Assembly: GCA_020444165.1 (NCBI GenBank)
Contig: JAHLLK010000015.1
Span: 1-64,000 of the forward strand
Direction of reading: 5' to 3'
DNA: 64,000 nt
DNA from: Deltaproteobacteria bacterium
GTDB taxonomy: Bacteria > Desulfobacterota > Desulfarculia > Desulfarculales > Desulfarculaceae
Positions within the stretch are counted from its first letter, which is position 1; every line of letters begins with the position of its first letter. Of this stretch, positions 25,282 to 33,305 are shown one piece after another. A model generated the notes under the pieces. The model worked only from the letters and a program-made list of their open reading frames with translations. It was not told where the DNA came from and made no database searches. A program made the translations under genes and the position numbers.

Positions 25282-26157
25282 GTGCCCACCCGCCTGCCAT
25301 ATTTCGCCTACGGCTCCAATTTGCTCCAGCGCGACCTCCGCCGCTGGTGCCGGGAGCACGGACGCCCCTACCCTCTCAAAGCCAAACTGGCCAACGCCTA
25401 TCTGCCGGACCATGAGTCGGTGTTCGATATCTACTCGCGCTCCCGGCGGGGGGGCGTGTTGGACGTGCAGCCTCGCCTGGGTCAGGCCGTGCCCGGGGTT
25501 CTCTTTGAGATGGAACCGGAAGGCTGGCTGGCCCTGGATCAGAAAGAGGGCACGCCCCGGCTCTACGAACGGATGGAGGTCCAGGTCATCGTGCCGGGTC
25601 AGGGCCTGATCCCCGCCGTGACCTACCGCTCCAACCCCGTCGCCCGCAGCGAAAAGGTGGTGCCCCCTTCCAAGCATTACCTCCAAGTGGTGCGGGAGGG
25701 CTTGGCCGAGCACGGCCTGGAAGACCAAGTGGTCGTGGCCGTGGCCAAGGGCCATACCCCCCCCTATCTCATCCCCCGCATCTTCGTCTATGGCACCCTG
25801 TTGGAGGGCCAACGCAACCATCACTTCATCACCGCCGACCGTCACATTGCCCCGCCCCAGGAGGCCCGCCTGCCGGGCCTCCTTTATGATTTCGGCGCGT
25901 TTCCGGGGTATTGGCCCGAAAAGGATGGCTGGGTCTGGGGTCAGCTCTGGGAGGTGGACGACCTGGACGAAATCCTGGTGAAGCTGGATGTGCTGGAAGG
26001 CTTTTACGGCTGGGACCAGCCGGACAATTTCTATCGCCGCGAGCTCAGGGAGGTGGAGTTGGCGCCCCGGGGCGGGGAGTTGTTGGCCTGGACCTATTGC
26101 CTCTGCGAGCGGCCCCTGAAGCCGGCCATCAAGTCCGGCGACTGGCGGCGGCGCTGA
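25282..26157 (+). CDS. Tandem gamma-glutamylcyclotransferase-like protein
   Basis: A 291-residue protein with two GGCT/AIG2-fold domains. Domain 1 (residues about 5-150) starts PYFAYGSNLLQRDL and contains GTPRLYERMEVQVIV, resembling classic GGCT. Domain 2 (about 166-285) starts RIFVYGTLLEGQRNHHF and has GQLWEVDDLDE and LEGFYGWDQPDNFYRREL, the AIG2/YtfP type. These enzymes cyclise gamma-glutamyl or gamma-glutamylamine bonds to release 5-oxoproline, or are involved in glutathione breakdown. Two domains in one chain is uncommon. GTG 25282 with AGGTG upstream. Neighbours give no pathway clue. Confidence 0.82.
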   Translation: MPTRLPYFAYGSNLLQRDLRRWCREHGRPYPLKAKLANAYLPDHESVFDIYSRSRRGGVLDVQPRLGQAVPGVLFEMEPEGWLALDQKEGTPRLYERMEVQVIVPGQGLIPAVTYRSNPVARSEKVVPPSKHYLQVVREGLAEHGLEDQVVVAVAKGHTPPYLIPRIFVYGTLLEGQRNHHFITADRHIAPPQEARLPGLLYDFGAFPGYWPEKDGWVWGQLWEVDDLDEILVKLDVLEGFYGWDQPDNFYRRELREVELAPRGGELLAWTYCLCERPLKPAIKSGDWRRR

Positions 26158-26183
26158 GCTTCCCCGCCCGGGAGCGGCCGGGC

Positions 26184-26624
26184 CTACTGGGAGGGTAGGT
26201 TCCGCATGATGGCGTCGCGCCATTCGTCCATGGCTTCCTCCAGGCTCTCGGCGCCGGGCCGTTGGTACTCCCGGCCATGCCAGACCAGCCGCCATTGCCC
26301 CGGGCCGGCGGTCCGTTTCCACATGCCTTTGGCGTCGTCTTCCACCACCAACTTTTCAAATTTGGAGCCCGGGGTGATCGTGGCCCGCACCTGATACGGC
26401 GCGATCCAGCCTTCCACCAGCCCCAGCGCCGGCTCGCTGCGGCCCACCACTCCCACCTCGGCCAGGCCTTGGCGGGTGGCCTCGAACACCTCGGCAAGAG
26501 GGCGTCCCCCCTGGTAGAGGTCGCGCTCGTGATAACCCTGGTTGGCGATCATCCCACCGGCGCAGGCGGCCAGAAGGCAGCTCACCAGCAGAAAGGCAGG
26601 CACGACAACGGCGTGGCGCGGCAT
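26184..26624 (-). CDS. Putative lipoprotein
   Basis: A 146-residue lipoprotein. ATG 26624 has AGGGAGA upstream. The signal is MPRHAVVVPAFLLVSCLLAAC with lipobox LAAC (Cys21). The mature domain is alpha/beta: PLAEVFEATRQGLAEVGVVGRSEP, then strands around YQVRATITPGSKFEKLVVEDD and QWRLVWHGREYQ. This resembles DUF3568-like lipoproteins that fold from one helix and several strands, but I cannot name the family with confidence. It converges on the GGCT gene 26 bases away. Function unknown. Confidence 0.7.
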   Translation of the reverse strand: MPRHAVVVPAFLLVSCLLAACAGGMIANQGYHERDLYQGGRPLAEVFEATRQGLAEVGVVGRSEPALGLVEGWIAPYQVRATITPGSKFEKLVVEDDAKGMWKRTAGPGQWRLVWHGREYQRPGAESLEEAMDEWRDAIMRNLPSQ

Positions 26625-26876
26625 GGTCTTCTCCCTATGGCCCCCGACGATATCCCCCATAATAGCCGGCTGAAGGCCACCGGGTCTTTCCAAGTTGACG
26701 ATTGGGTGACTTGAGCGTAATTTTTCAGTAACCAAACCTGATCCGACCTCCCTCCGGACAGGTAGCACATCTTTGAAAAGCACAGCCTGCCACGGTTGCC
26801 CTCCCCGGCAGCGAGAAGCTTCGCTTCCCCTGGCCGCCCCCCGGTGGATGGATTACCGCTCTCCGGAGTGACATCC

Positions 26877-27782
26877 ATGTTCCGCACCAGCCGGGCAAAT
26901 CTGGTCTTTCTGAAGAGAACTTCGCTTTATCAAACCACCGACACCGGGGAACAAAAGCTCTACAAGCCCGGGGGCCGCACCCTGCACGAGATGGGCGTGG
27001 CCTTGGAGAACCTCCCGCCCCGCCTCCATATCCTGCCCGAGGAGAAGACGACGGCCCTGGCCGAGATCCAGACCGGCCTGAACCAGCGCCTCAAGGACCA
27101 GATCAAGTCCCACGACACCCCGGCGGTGAAGAACACCCTGGTGAACCTGGTGGGCGAGAGCCTGCAAGACCCCACGGTGAACCTGGTGGAAACCACCGCG
27201 GAGGCGGTCTCCACCGTGATCCACGCGTACATGGACCAGGCCGCGGTGCTGCGGAGCATGGCCTCCATGACCTTCACCGACTACACCACGGCGCTGCACG
27301 CGGTGAACGTGATGGTGCTCGCCCTGAACTTCGCCCTATACCACAAGTTGCCCCTGCCCCGGACCCAGGACCTGGGCCTGGCCGCCCTGTTGCACGACGT
27401 GGGCAAGACCCAGGTGCCAGCCGAGATCCTCACCGCGGCCCGCCGCCTGACCGAGGAGGAGTTCGCCCAGATGCGCTCCCACGCCGTGAAGGGCTACAAC
27501 CTCCTCAAGAAGAACGACAAGGTGCCGGGCCGGGTGGCCCTGGCCGCCCTGCAACACCACGAAAGGGTGGACGGCTCCGGCTACCCCCACGGCATCAGCG
27601 ATATCCCGATGACCAGCAAGCTCATCGGGCTGGTGGACTGCTACGAGGCCATCACCGCCGACACCCGGCCCTACCGCGACGCCATGGACCCCTTCACCGC
27701 GATGAGCCTGATCAAGCAGGACGTGCGGGCGGGTAAGATTGACGAGAAGTTGTTCGAGAAGTTCGTGGTGACTTTGGTGTAA
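26877..27782 (+). CDS. HD-GYP domain protein
   Basis: A 301-residue protein. ATG 26877 has GGAG eight bases upstream. The N-terminal 140 residues start MFRTSRANLVFLKRTSLYQT and carry no known sensor domain. The HD-GYP domain has TTALHAVNVMVLA, LLHDVGKTQVPAEI (HD pair plus Lys), and HHERVDGSGYPHG, all intact, so c-di-GMP phosphodiesterase activity is plausible. The N-terminal region resembles that of the protein at 34613-35614 (TLHEMGVALENLP there TLAEMSLTKEDNV; QTGLNQRLKDQI region), so the two are paralogs. Monocistronic. Confidence 0.87.
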   Translation: MFRTSRANLVFLKRTSLYQTTDTGEQKLYKPGGRTLHEMGVALENLPPRLHILPEEKTTALAEIQTGLNQRLKDQIKSHDTPAVKNTLVNLVGESLQDPTVNLVETTAEAVSTVIHAYMDQAAVLRSMASMTFTDYTTALHAVNVMVLALNFALYHKLPLPRTQDLGLAALLHDVGKTQVPAEILTAARRLTEEEFAQMRSHAVKGYNLLKKNDKVPGRVALAALQHHERVDGSGYPHGISDIPMTSKLIGLVDCYEAITADTRPYRDAMDPFTAMSLIKQDVRAGKIDEKLFEKFVVTLV

Positions 27783-27860
27783 AGTGGAGAGGAGACGAGG
27801 CCAGCAGGTTGCCGTGGTTTAGGAGTGCGGTACCCGCTCCAGGCCCCCCGGCTCACCCGC

Positions 27861-28147
27861 ATGCTCTGCCTGGCCTGCCGTAAACCCTTCCGCGGCAACC
27901 AGAGCCCCGAGGCCCAGGCGGGGGAGCGCACCCGGGACGACGCCGGCCAGTGGCCCGAAATCACCGCCTTCCCCGCCAGCTTCCCGGAGGTGATGTCAAT
28001 CATGGCATTTGCCCGGACTGCATGAAGAAATTCTATCCAGAAGTGTTTGGAAAGAAGGAGGAGCAAGGGTTTGCAAACTGGTTACACCTCTTACTTAAAC
28101 AAAATCATTCAACCTCGTTTCCCGAAGATGTTTTGTGTTTGACGTAG
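27861..28147 (+). pseudogene. Frameshifted small zinc-ribbon protein
   Basis: Frame 1 encodes MLCLACRKPFRGNQSPEAQ...RDDAGQWPEITAFPASFPEVMS and then runs into a stop at 28023. A second frame continues with NHGICPDCMKKFYPEVFGKKEEQ. Together they restore a C-x2-C ... HGICPDC pattern well known from the C-terminal zinc ribbon of some PAS/sensor proteins (C-x2-C ... W ... SHGICPDC). The break falls near 27999, where CAT GGC is two bases out of frame. The downstream part enters AT-rich foreign-looking DNA. A gene remnant damaged by a frameshift; a sequencing error cannot be excluded. Confidence 0.6.
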
Positions 28148-28181
28148 CAAGGGTTCATTTGCTATTTGAGGAACAGGTCTT

Positions 28182-28664
28182 TTATTTTTTCCACCAAGCC
28201 AATCGAGGCAATAGCTTCATAAATACTATGTCCGTTGGACTTATTTCTTTTTCCATATCCTCTATCAACATCTTACCCATTACATCTATCTCGTCAAATA
28301 TCGCCCGACGCTCAGCGACTTGCTTTTCTCTTTTCTCTCCTTCAGAAGGGCTTTTTAGATCCTCGTTCGCAGACCAAATCCTGAAAGCTTTCTTTTCAAT
28401 CATCTCGATATCATTTCGTATTTTTTTCGGGAAAAGTAATTTACCCTTGCGTAGTTCGTGTCGAAAATCGTATATATCGTTGATAGTATCAACGCCACCT
28501 ATCCCACGTATTCTAAGGATGAAATCATAAACTAATATGTAAACATCCATCCGCTTTTCATACAATTGAAATTGGACTTCCTGTTGGCGAAGTTTGATCT
28601 GGCCATAAGTGAAAATTGCGCCGCAAATTGCCACCACTGTACCAATCCACCCTGATAATTCCAT
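28182..28664 (-). CDS. AT-rich hypothetical membrane-anchored protein
   Basis: A 160-residue protein with one N-terminal membrane helix (MELSGWIGTVVAICGAIFTYG) and a long charged helical body (QQEVQFQLYEKRMDVYILVYDF, then EKREKQVAERRAIFDEI). The C-terminus ends MKLLPRLAWWKK. Composition is strikingly AT-rich, with A/T third positions, unlike every other gene in the window, so it was probably acquired recently. The layout (short TM, Y-E-K-R-x5-Y after it) resembles small proteins found in defence or integrative islands, but I recognise no family. It lies between the broken zinc-ribbon gene and the GMC oxidoreductase. ATG 28664 has CAGG immediately upstream. Confidence 0.65.
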   Translation of the reverse strand: MELSGWIGTVVAICGAIFTYGQIKLRQQEVQFQLYEKRMDVYILVYDFILRIRGIGGVDTINDIYDFRHELRKGKLLFPKKIRNDIEMIEKKAFRIWSANEDLKSPSEGEKREKQVAERRAIFDEIDVMGKMLIEDMEKEISPTDIVFMKLLPRLAWWKK

Positions 28665-28705
28665 ACCTGTTCTCTGCCCGATATTCTTGAAAAGTAACGG
28701 ATTAT

Positions 28706-30013
28706 TTAAGCAGCCTGCCCCACCAAATGCTTTCCCAACCTTTTCCCCAAACAAATCAAGGTCAGCACCACCGGCCTCCCCAAGGACCGCGGCATGACCG
28801 AGGCGTCGGACACGTATAGCCCGGGGAGGCGAGTTTGCAGGTTCTCGTCCACCACCTGGCCCAGGGGCGCGGTGCTCATGGGATGGGCCCCGCGCACCGG
28901 CCCCACGATGATCGTCTCCGACCGGCAGCCGGCCTTGAGGAGTATCTGTTTGCTCATCTCCACCCCGCGGGCCAGGCGGGCGCGGTCCTCGGTGGTGAGG
29001 GGTTTGGAGATGCGCCCCCTTTGGTCGATGCTCCCCTCCCGGGCGTCGGCCACCTTGACCATGAGGCCAAGCTGGCGGCGGTAGGCCGGGAAATCGCCCA
29101 GCCGGCCGGGGTTGTGGCGGGCCACGTTCATCAGCCACATCCCCCAGGGGTCCACCAGGTCCGAGAGGAGCACCCCCTCCTCCATATACTTGTAGGTGCC
29201 CACGCTCATGGGCGGGCCCAGGGCGGTGCCCTGGTGACGGGACACCCCGGAAACGAACACCAGGGGGTCCAGGCACAGGCCGCGCCCGGCCTCGTCCAGG
29301 CCGGAGTTTTGCAGGATCACCGGGGTGCCCAGGCCGCCGGCCGCCAGGATCACCGTGTCGGCCCGCACTTCCAGGCTCCCCCGGGGCGTCCGGGCCACCA
29401 GGCCAGCGGCCCGGCCGTCCTCCACCAGCACCCGCTCCACCGTGGCCCGGGTGAGCACCTCGCCGCCGGCCGCCAGCACATCGCCCAGGTAGGCCCGGGC
29501 CGTCCACTTGGCCCCGTGGGGGCAGCCCAGCATGCAGGTGCCGCCGCAGCGCGCGCGGCACACCCGGGGGTCGATGAATTTCAACAGCTTCTGGAAGCCG
29601 TGGCCCAGGGCGTCGCCCGCCTCCAAGAGGCGGAGCGCGGCTGCCCCAACCACCTCGTCCGGCAAGGGCTCCAGGTGCAGCTCGGCCAGGGTTTCGGTCA
29701 GGTAGGGCTCCAGGTCGAGGCCGTGGGCGGTTTTGAACCACTCCGGCGGGGGAGTGGCCGCACCGCAATAGAGGATGGTGGAACCGCCCGCCGTGAGCCC
29801 GCGCACCACGCCGATGCCCTCCACGGTGCGGGCCAGGCCCAGGCGGTCGGCATAGCCCAGCACCGCGGCGTGGTTGCCCACCCAGCGGTGCCAGCGGCCC
29901 TTTTCCAGCAACACCACCTTACGGCCGGCCTGGGCCAGGGCCCGGGCCACCGTGGCCCCGCCCGGCCCCGAGCCGGCCACGGCCACGTCGGCTTGCACGA
30001 GAGCGCGGCTCAT
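28706..30013 (-). CDS. GMC-family FAD-dependent oxidoreductase
   Basis: A 435-residue flavoprotein. The ADP-binding fold is VAVAGSGPGGATVARALAQAG (near residue 10), then VVLLEKG. GGSTILYCGAATPPPEWF and RCGGTCMLGCPHGAKWTARAYL are typical of the short GMC group (C-x3-C-x3-C-P-x-G-A-K), and VILAAGGLGTPVILQNSG is the second FAD contact. It ends DASVMPRSLGRPVVLTLICLGKRLG, where active-site His/Asn usually lie: the His-containing segment is GAHPMSTAPLG. It is shorter than choline/glucose oxidases. Substrate unknown; alcohol, sterol or long-chain alcohol oxidation are family options. ATG 30013 (MSRALVQADVAV) chosen because the longer frame has no homologous-looking sequence. Confidence 0.85.
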   Translation of the reverse strand: MSRALVQADVAVAGSGPGGATVARALAQAGRKVVLLEKGRWHRWVGNHAAVLGYADRLGLARTVEGIGVVRGLTAGGSTILYCGAATPPPEWFKTAHGLDLEPYLTETLAELHLEPLPDEVVGAAALRLLEAGDALGHGFQKLLKFIDPRVCRARCGGTCMLGCPHGAKWTARAYLGDVLAAGGEVLTRATVERVLVEDGRAAGLVARTPRGSLEVRADTVILAAGGLGTPVILQNSGLDEAGRGLCLDPLVFVSGVSRHQGTALGPPMSVGTYKYMEEGVLLSDLVDPWGMWLMNVARHNPGRLGDFPAYRRQLGLMVKVADAREGSIDQRGRISKPLTTEDRARLARGVEMSKQILLKAGCRSETIIVGPVRGAHPMSTAPLGQVVDENLQTRLPGLYVSDASVMPRSLGRPVVLTLICLGKRLGKHLVGQAA

Positions 30014-30293
30014 GGCCGGTGACCGACCTGGCAAAACAACATGGGCCCTCCCTTCCGGCGGCGGCCGCCACCTCCCTGGCCTCCTCGCCACTTCCATCAT
30101 ATAACGCCCCGCGGCCCCCCGGGCGGCCAAAGCCGGGAGCCGGACCCTCCTGCCCCTGCAACACCCAATTGACCAAGGGAAATTGTTTGAGTTACATTGC
30201 CTGAGAGGGCCGGTATCTCTGTTCCTGGCGGCGGGGGGAAGCCAAGCGGCGGGGGGGCTGCCGGCGGGACCGCGACAACAAGGGAGCAGCAAC

Positions 30294-30914
30294 ATGGAAC
30301 CACAACCGTCCGGCGGCGTGCGCGCCAAGTTTGCCCAGGAACCGGCCCTGCACGACACCATCGCTCTTTTATTCAACATGTACGAGATTCTGTGCCCGGC
30401 GCTCCTGGAGCACAGCCGCGAGTTGGCCCGCACCTGCGAGGGCTTCGCCGTAGCCCTGGGCTGGGACGAGGACCAGGCCAAGGTGGCCTATCTGGCCGGG
30501 CTGTTCCACGACGTGGGCCATCTCATGGCCCCCAGCAACATCGCCAACTGGAAAGGCGAGACCCCGCCGCGGGTGGACATGGCCACCAAGCACCCCAGCC
30601 TGGGCGAGCGCCTGCTGCACCGGGTGGGCTGCCTGCAGGAGATCCTGCCGGCGGTGCGCCACCACCACGAGAACTTCAACGGCAACGGCTTCCCGGATGG
30701 GCTGGCGGGCGAGGACATCCCTCCCCTGGCCCGGCTGGTGACCGTGGCCCACGAGTACCAGACGCTCCTCAGGGGTTATGACACCACGCCACCCCTGAGT
30801 GACCGCGAGGCCCGGGAGGTCATCGCCGAGGACGCCGGGGTGATCCTGGACCCCGAGATGGTGAAGGTATTTTTGGCCCACCTGCCGCCGGTGGGGAAGG
30901 AAAAGAAGAAATAG
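30294..30914 (+). CDS. HD domain protein with degenerate GYP motif
   Basis: A 206-residue single-domain protein. ATG 30294 has AGGGAG eight bases upstream. The HD domain has LEHSRELARTCEGFA, GLFHDVGHLMAPS (HD pair, with His in place of the usual Lys after DVG) and RHHHENFNGNGFPDGLAGEDIPP. The last motif reads GNGFP where HD-GYP proteins have GxGYP, so it is a close relative with altered motifs. It may hydrolyse cyclic dinucleotides or another nucleotide. No sensor or output domain. A family B repeat array follows its stop. Third HD-type protein within 9 kb. Confidence 0.8.
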   Translation: MEPQPSGGVRAKFAQEPALHDTIALLFNMYEILCPALLEHSRELARTCEGFAVALGWDEDQAKVAYLAGLFHDVGHLMAPSNIANWKGETPPRVDMATKHPSLGERLLHRVGCLQEILPAVRHHHENFNGNGFPDGLAGEDIPPLARLVTVAHEYQTLLRGYDTTPPLSDREAREVIAEDAGVILDPEMVKVFLAHLPPVGKEKKK

Positions 30915-30917
30915 CCG

Positions 30918-31155
30918 GGGAGCGCCCGACGCCTGACCGTTGCGTTCGGGAGTCTAGTCCGGTTCGGGAGCGCCCGAGACGGCGTGCGAAGGGCAACCTC
31001 GCCCGACACGTTACGCCAGCCGCGGCGACGCGGCCCAGCCGCGGCACGCGGCCCGAAGCGGTGGTCTTGAAAAGCAATCCTGCTTCGGGAGCGGACAAGG
31101 TTGGGGCGGAGGTGGGCCTCGCCCGACACGTTACGCCAGCCGCGACGACGCGGCC
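30918..31155 (-). repeat. Family B GC-rich tandem repeat array 1
   Basis: Two main units share CTCGCCCGACACGTTACGCC followed by AGCCGCG and GACGCGGCC (near 30990-31042 and 31118-31155), spaced by GGGAGCG-containing segments. On the minus strand this reads GGCCGCGTCG...GGCTGGCGTAACG...GGGCGAGG, the same unit as arrays 2-4. It lies 3' of the tRNA-Pro gene. Confidence 0.75.
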
Positions 31156-31187
31156 GAGGGGTTGTGGAACACCTTCCACAACCCCTC
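31156..31187 (-). terminator. Hairpin 3' of tRNA-Pro
   Basis: A perfect 14-bp stem, GAGGGGTTGTGGAA (31156-31169) with its complement (31174-31187), loop CACC, 11 bases beyond the tRNA 3' end. No T-run follows, so termination may be weak or protein-assisted; it could also be a processing signal. Confidence 0.5.
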
Positions 31188-31198
31188 GACTTTGGTAA

Positions 31199-31275
31199 TG
31201 GTCGGGGCGGGCGGATTTGAACCGCCGACCCCCTGCGCCCAAGGCAGGTGCGCTGCCAGGCTGCGCTACGCCCCG
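31199..31275 (-). tRNA. tRNA-Pro (anticodon TGG)
   Basis: A 77-base cloverleaf. The acceptor stem CGGGGCG pairs with CGCCCCG, discriminator A, and CCA is encoded. The anticodon stem CCTGC/GCAGG encloses CTTGGGC, giving TGG. The T arm reads GGCGGTTCAAATCCGCC. It lies upstream of a hairpin and a family B array. Confidence 0.95.
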
Positions 31276-31308
31276 AAATTTTTTTGGTTCGCCGCCGGGC
31301 TCCCGCTC

Positions 31309-31935
31309 TCAGTCCCGTTGGAGGAAATCCGCTAGCTGGGGGGCCAGAGCGGCCAAAGCCCGGGCCCGGTGGCTGATCTGGTTCTTTTCGCCGGCCGGAA
31401 GTTGGGCCACGGTCAGGCCGCGCTCGGGCAGGAAGAACAAGGGATCATAGCCGAAGCCGTTCTCGCCAGCCGGCTCACGGGCGATGACGCCCTCCAGGGT
31501 CCCCCGCGCCTGCAAGACCAGGCCCCCGCGCCGGCAGCAGCACATGACGCAGACAAAGGCCGCCTGGCGGCTGCCGTCCGGCACTTCGGCCATTTCCTGC
31601 CGCAGCTTGCGGTTGTTGGCCAAGTCGTCGTGCGACCGGCCGGCATAACGCGCGCTGTACACCCCGGGGCGTCCTCCCAGGGCGGCCACCACCAAGCCGG
31701 AGTCGTCGGCCAGGGCCGGCCGGCCCAGGGCCTGGGCCACGGCGCAGGCCTTCAGGCGGGCGTTCTCCTCAAAGGTATCACCGGTCTCAGGGATATCCTC
31801 GGTAAAGCCCAGCTCCGCCGCGGTGCGGACCACGATGCCCAGGGGCGCGCAGATGGCCTCGATCTCGCGGCGTTTGCCGGCGTTGCCGCTGGCCAGGACC
31901 AGCTCCAGGGGGTTGGCCGGTGAGGTGGCGGTCAT
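31309..31935 (-). CDS. rdgB: RdgB/HAM1 non-canonical purine NTP pyrophosphatase
   Basis: A 208-residue enzyme that removes dITP, XTP and similar nucleotides. Motifs: LVLASGNAGKRREIEAI (residues about 11-27), TFEENARLKACA, ALADDSGLVVAALGGRPGVYSARYAG, and the closing ENGFGYDPLFFLPE ... ISHRARAL. These are the complete HAM1 set. Its start overlaps the RNase PH stop (ATGA, 31932-31935), the common rph-rdgB arrangement. The tRNA-Pro gene follows on the same strand 33 bases after its stop, so a shared transcript is possible, or the tRNA has its own promoter. Confidence 0.95.
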   Translation of the reverse strand: MTATSPANPLELVLASGNAGKRREIEAICAPLGIVVRTAAELGFTEDIPETGDTFEENARLKACAVAQALGRPALADDSGLVVAALGGRPGVYSARYAGRSHDDLANNRKLRQEMAEVPDGSRQAAFVCVMCCCRRGGLVLQARGTLEGVIAREPAGENGFGYDPLFFLPERGLTVAQLPAGEKNQISHRARALAALAPQLADFLQRD

Positions 31936-32645
31936 TTGCTGCCCGCTCCCTGGGAGGCACGGTCCAGGATGGCGCTTTGGGCCGCGAAAACGGCCTGGGT
32001 GGCCTCGCCGGCCGCGGCCACCATCTCGGCCAACTGGGCCGGGGTGAAGTAGCCCTTCTCCGCGGTGGCCTGCACCTCGATGAGGCGGTCCGGCGGGGCC
32101 AGCACCAGGTTGAGGTCCACCTGGGCCTGGGAGTCCTCCTGGTAGCAAAGGTCCACGGCCAGTTCGCCGCCCACGCGGCCCACGCTGAGCGCGGCCACCT
32201 GGTACAAGGGCGTCACCCCCAGGCCGGCCAAAGCCAGGGCCAGGGCCACATAGCCACCGCTGACGGCCGCGGTGCGGGTGCCGCCGTCGGCCACCAGCAC
32301 GTCACAGTCCACCCGCACGGTGTAGCCTTCCAGGCGGGCCAAGTCTACCGCGCCCCGCAGGCTGCGGCCGATGAGACGGCTGATCTCACGGGCCCGGCCG
32401 CCCTGGGCGTGGTCGCGGCTGGTGCGGGTGTGGGTGGCCCGGGGCAGCATGGCGTACTCGGCCGTCACCCAGCCCTGGCCGCGCCCTTCCAGGAAGGAGG
32501 GCACGCGGCTCTCCAGGCTGGCCGTGCAGAGGACCTGGGTCTGGCCGAAGGAGCACAGGGCGCTGCCTTCGGCGTAGGGGCTGACCCCCGCCTCCAGGCG
32601 CACCGGCCGCATGGCGCGGGGTGATCTGCCGTCGGGTCTGGGCAT
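31932..32645 (-). CDS. rph: Ribonuclease PH
   Basis: A 237-residue phosphorolytic 3'-exonuclease that trims tRNA precursors. ATG 32645 gives MPRPDGRSPRAMRPVRLEAG, the normal start of the family. Further motifs: EGSALCSFGQTQVLCTAS, GWVTAEYAMLPRATHTR, EISRLIGRSLRGAVDL, VDCDVLVADGGTRTAAVSGG and QEDSQAQVDLN. The usual C-terminal helix is intact. It is first in the rph-rdgB operon. The tRNA-Leu gene begins divergently 187 bases away. Confidence 0.95.
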   Translation of the reverse strand: MPRPDGRSPRAMRPVRLEAGVSPYAEGSALCSFGQTQVLCTASLESRVPSFLEGRGQGWVTAEYAMLPRATHTRTSRDHAQGGRAREISRLIGRSLRGAVDLARLEGYTVRVDCDVLVADGGTRTAAVSGGYVALALALAGLGVTPLYQVAALSVGRVGGELAVDLCYQEDSQAQVDLNLVLAPPDRLIEVQATAEKGYFTPAQLAEMVAAAGEATQAVFAAQSAILDRASQGAGSK

Positions 32646-32832
32646 AGAGCGAATCCGTCCGGAATATTGCCTTGTAACCAAGACGGCTAATCTAACCCAG
32701 CCCGGCAATGGTGTCAAGGCGGGCCCAGGGGCCGGTGAGGGTAGAAAACCGCCCTGGGGGAAGGCCTGCGCGGCCCCTGGGGAGGTTGACGGCAAAGCGG
32801 GCATGCCTTAGATTTGGAGGGCTCAGGACAAC

Positions 32833-32917
32833 GCGAGAGTGGCGGAAATGGTAGACGCACTGGACTTAGGATCCAGCGGGGCAACCCTTGGGAGTTCGAG
32901 TCTCCCCTCTCGCACCA
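32833..32917 (+). tRNA. tRNA-Leu (anticodon TAG)
   Basis: An 85-base class II tRNA with a long variable arm. The acceptor stem GCGAGAG pairs with CTCTCGC, discriminator A, and CCA is encoded. The anticodon stem CTGGA/TCCAG encloses CTTAGGA, giving TAG. The T arm is GGGAGTTCGAGTCTCCC. A family B array follows. Confidence 0.95.
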
Positions 32918-32940
32918 CCCCCCAAGCTGGGGGGCCCAAT

Positions 32941-33136
32941 ACGTGTCGGGGCAGCGTGCCGCTGCTGGCGTAGCGGGTCGGGCGAGGTAGACCTCCGCCC
33001 CAACCTCGTGCGCTCCCGAAGTAGGCTCGCCCCCTGAACTCTCCGCCCCGGGCAGCGGCAGCGTGCCGCTGCTGGCGTAGCGGGTCGGGTCAGGCTCACC
33101 TCCGCCCCAATCCAGCGCGCTCCCGAAGTTGGCTTG
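32941..33136 (+). repeat. Family B GC-rich tandem repeat array 2
   Basis: Two units share CAGCGTGCCGCTGCTGGCGT then AGCGGGTCGGG (32952-32983 and 33060-33090), each followed by ACCTCCGCCCCAA and GCGCTCCCGAAG. The array starts about 24 bases after tRNA-Leu. The first hairpin after the tRNA, CCCCCCAAGCTGGGGGG-like (32918-32934), may end the tRNA transcript. Confidence 0.8.
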
Positions 33137-33224
33137 GAGTCACACCAACCAAGACGGCTCCCCCAACACGGCGAGAGCGGCTGAATCATCGGTCAACCCT
33201 CGCCACCCTATGCCCCAACCCATT

Positions 33225-33305
33225 GCTTTTCCTTTAGGAAGGGGGTGTGGGGGAAACCCTTTCCTTTTGGCTTCAAAAGGAAAGGGTTTCCCCCACATCT
33301 CTTTC
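33225..33305 (-). repeat. Family A hairpin repeat, copy 4
   Basis: Oriented on the minus strand, just after the TPR-PRMT gene. Arms 33246-33269 and 33274-33297 pair perfectly over 24 bp around GCTT. The tail GGAAGGGGGTGT at 33238-33248 is the complement of the family tail ACACCCCCTTCC. Confidence 0.85.

Noticed and set aside
31156..31275. tRNA-Pro as attachment site of an integrated element
   Set aside because: No integrase and no second copy of the tRNA 3' end seen; neighbours are housekeeping genes.
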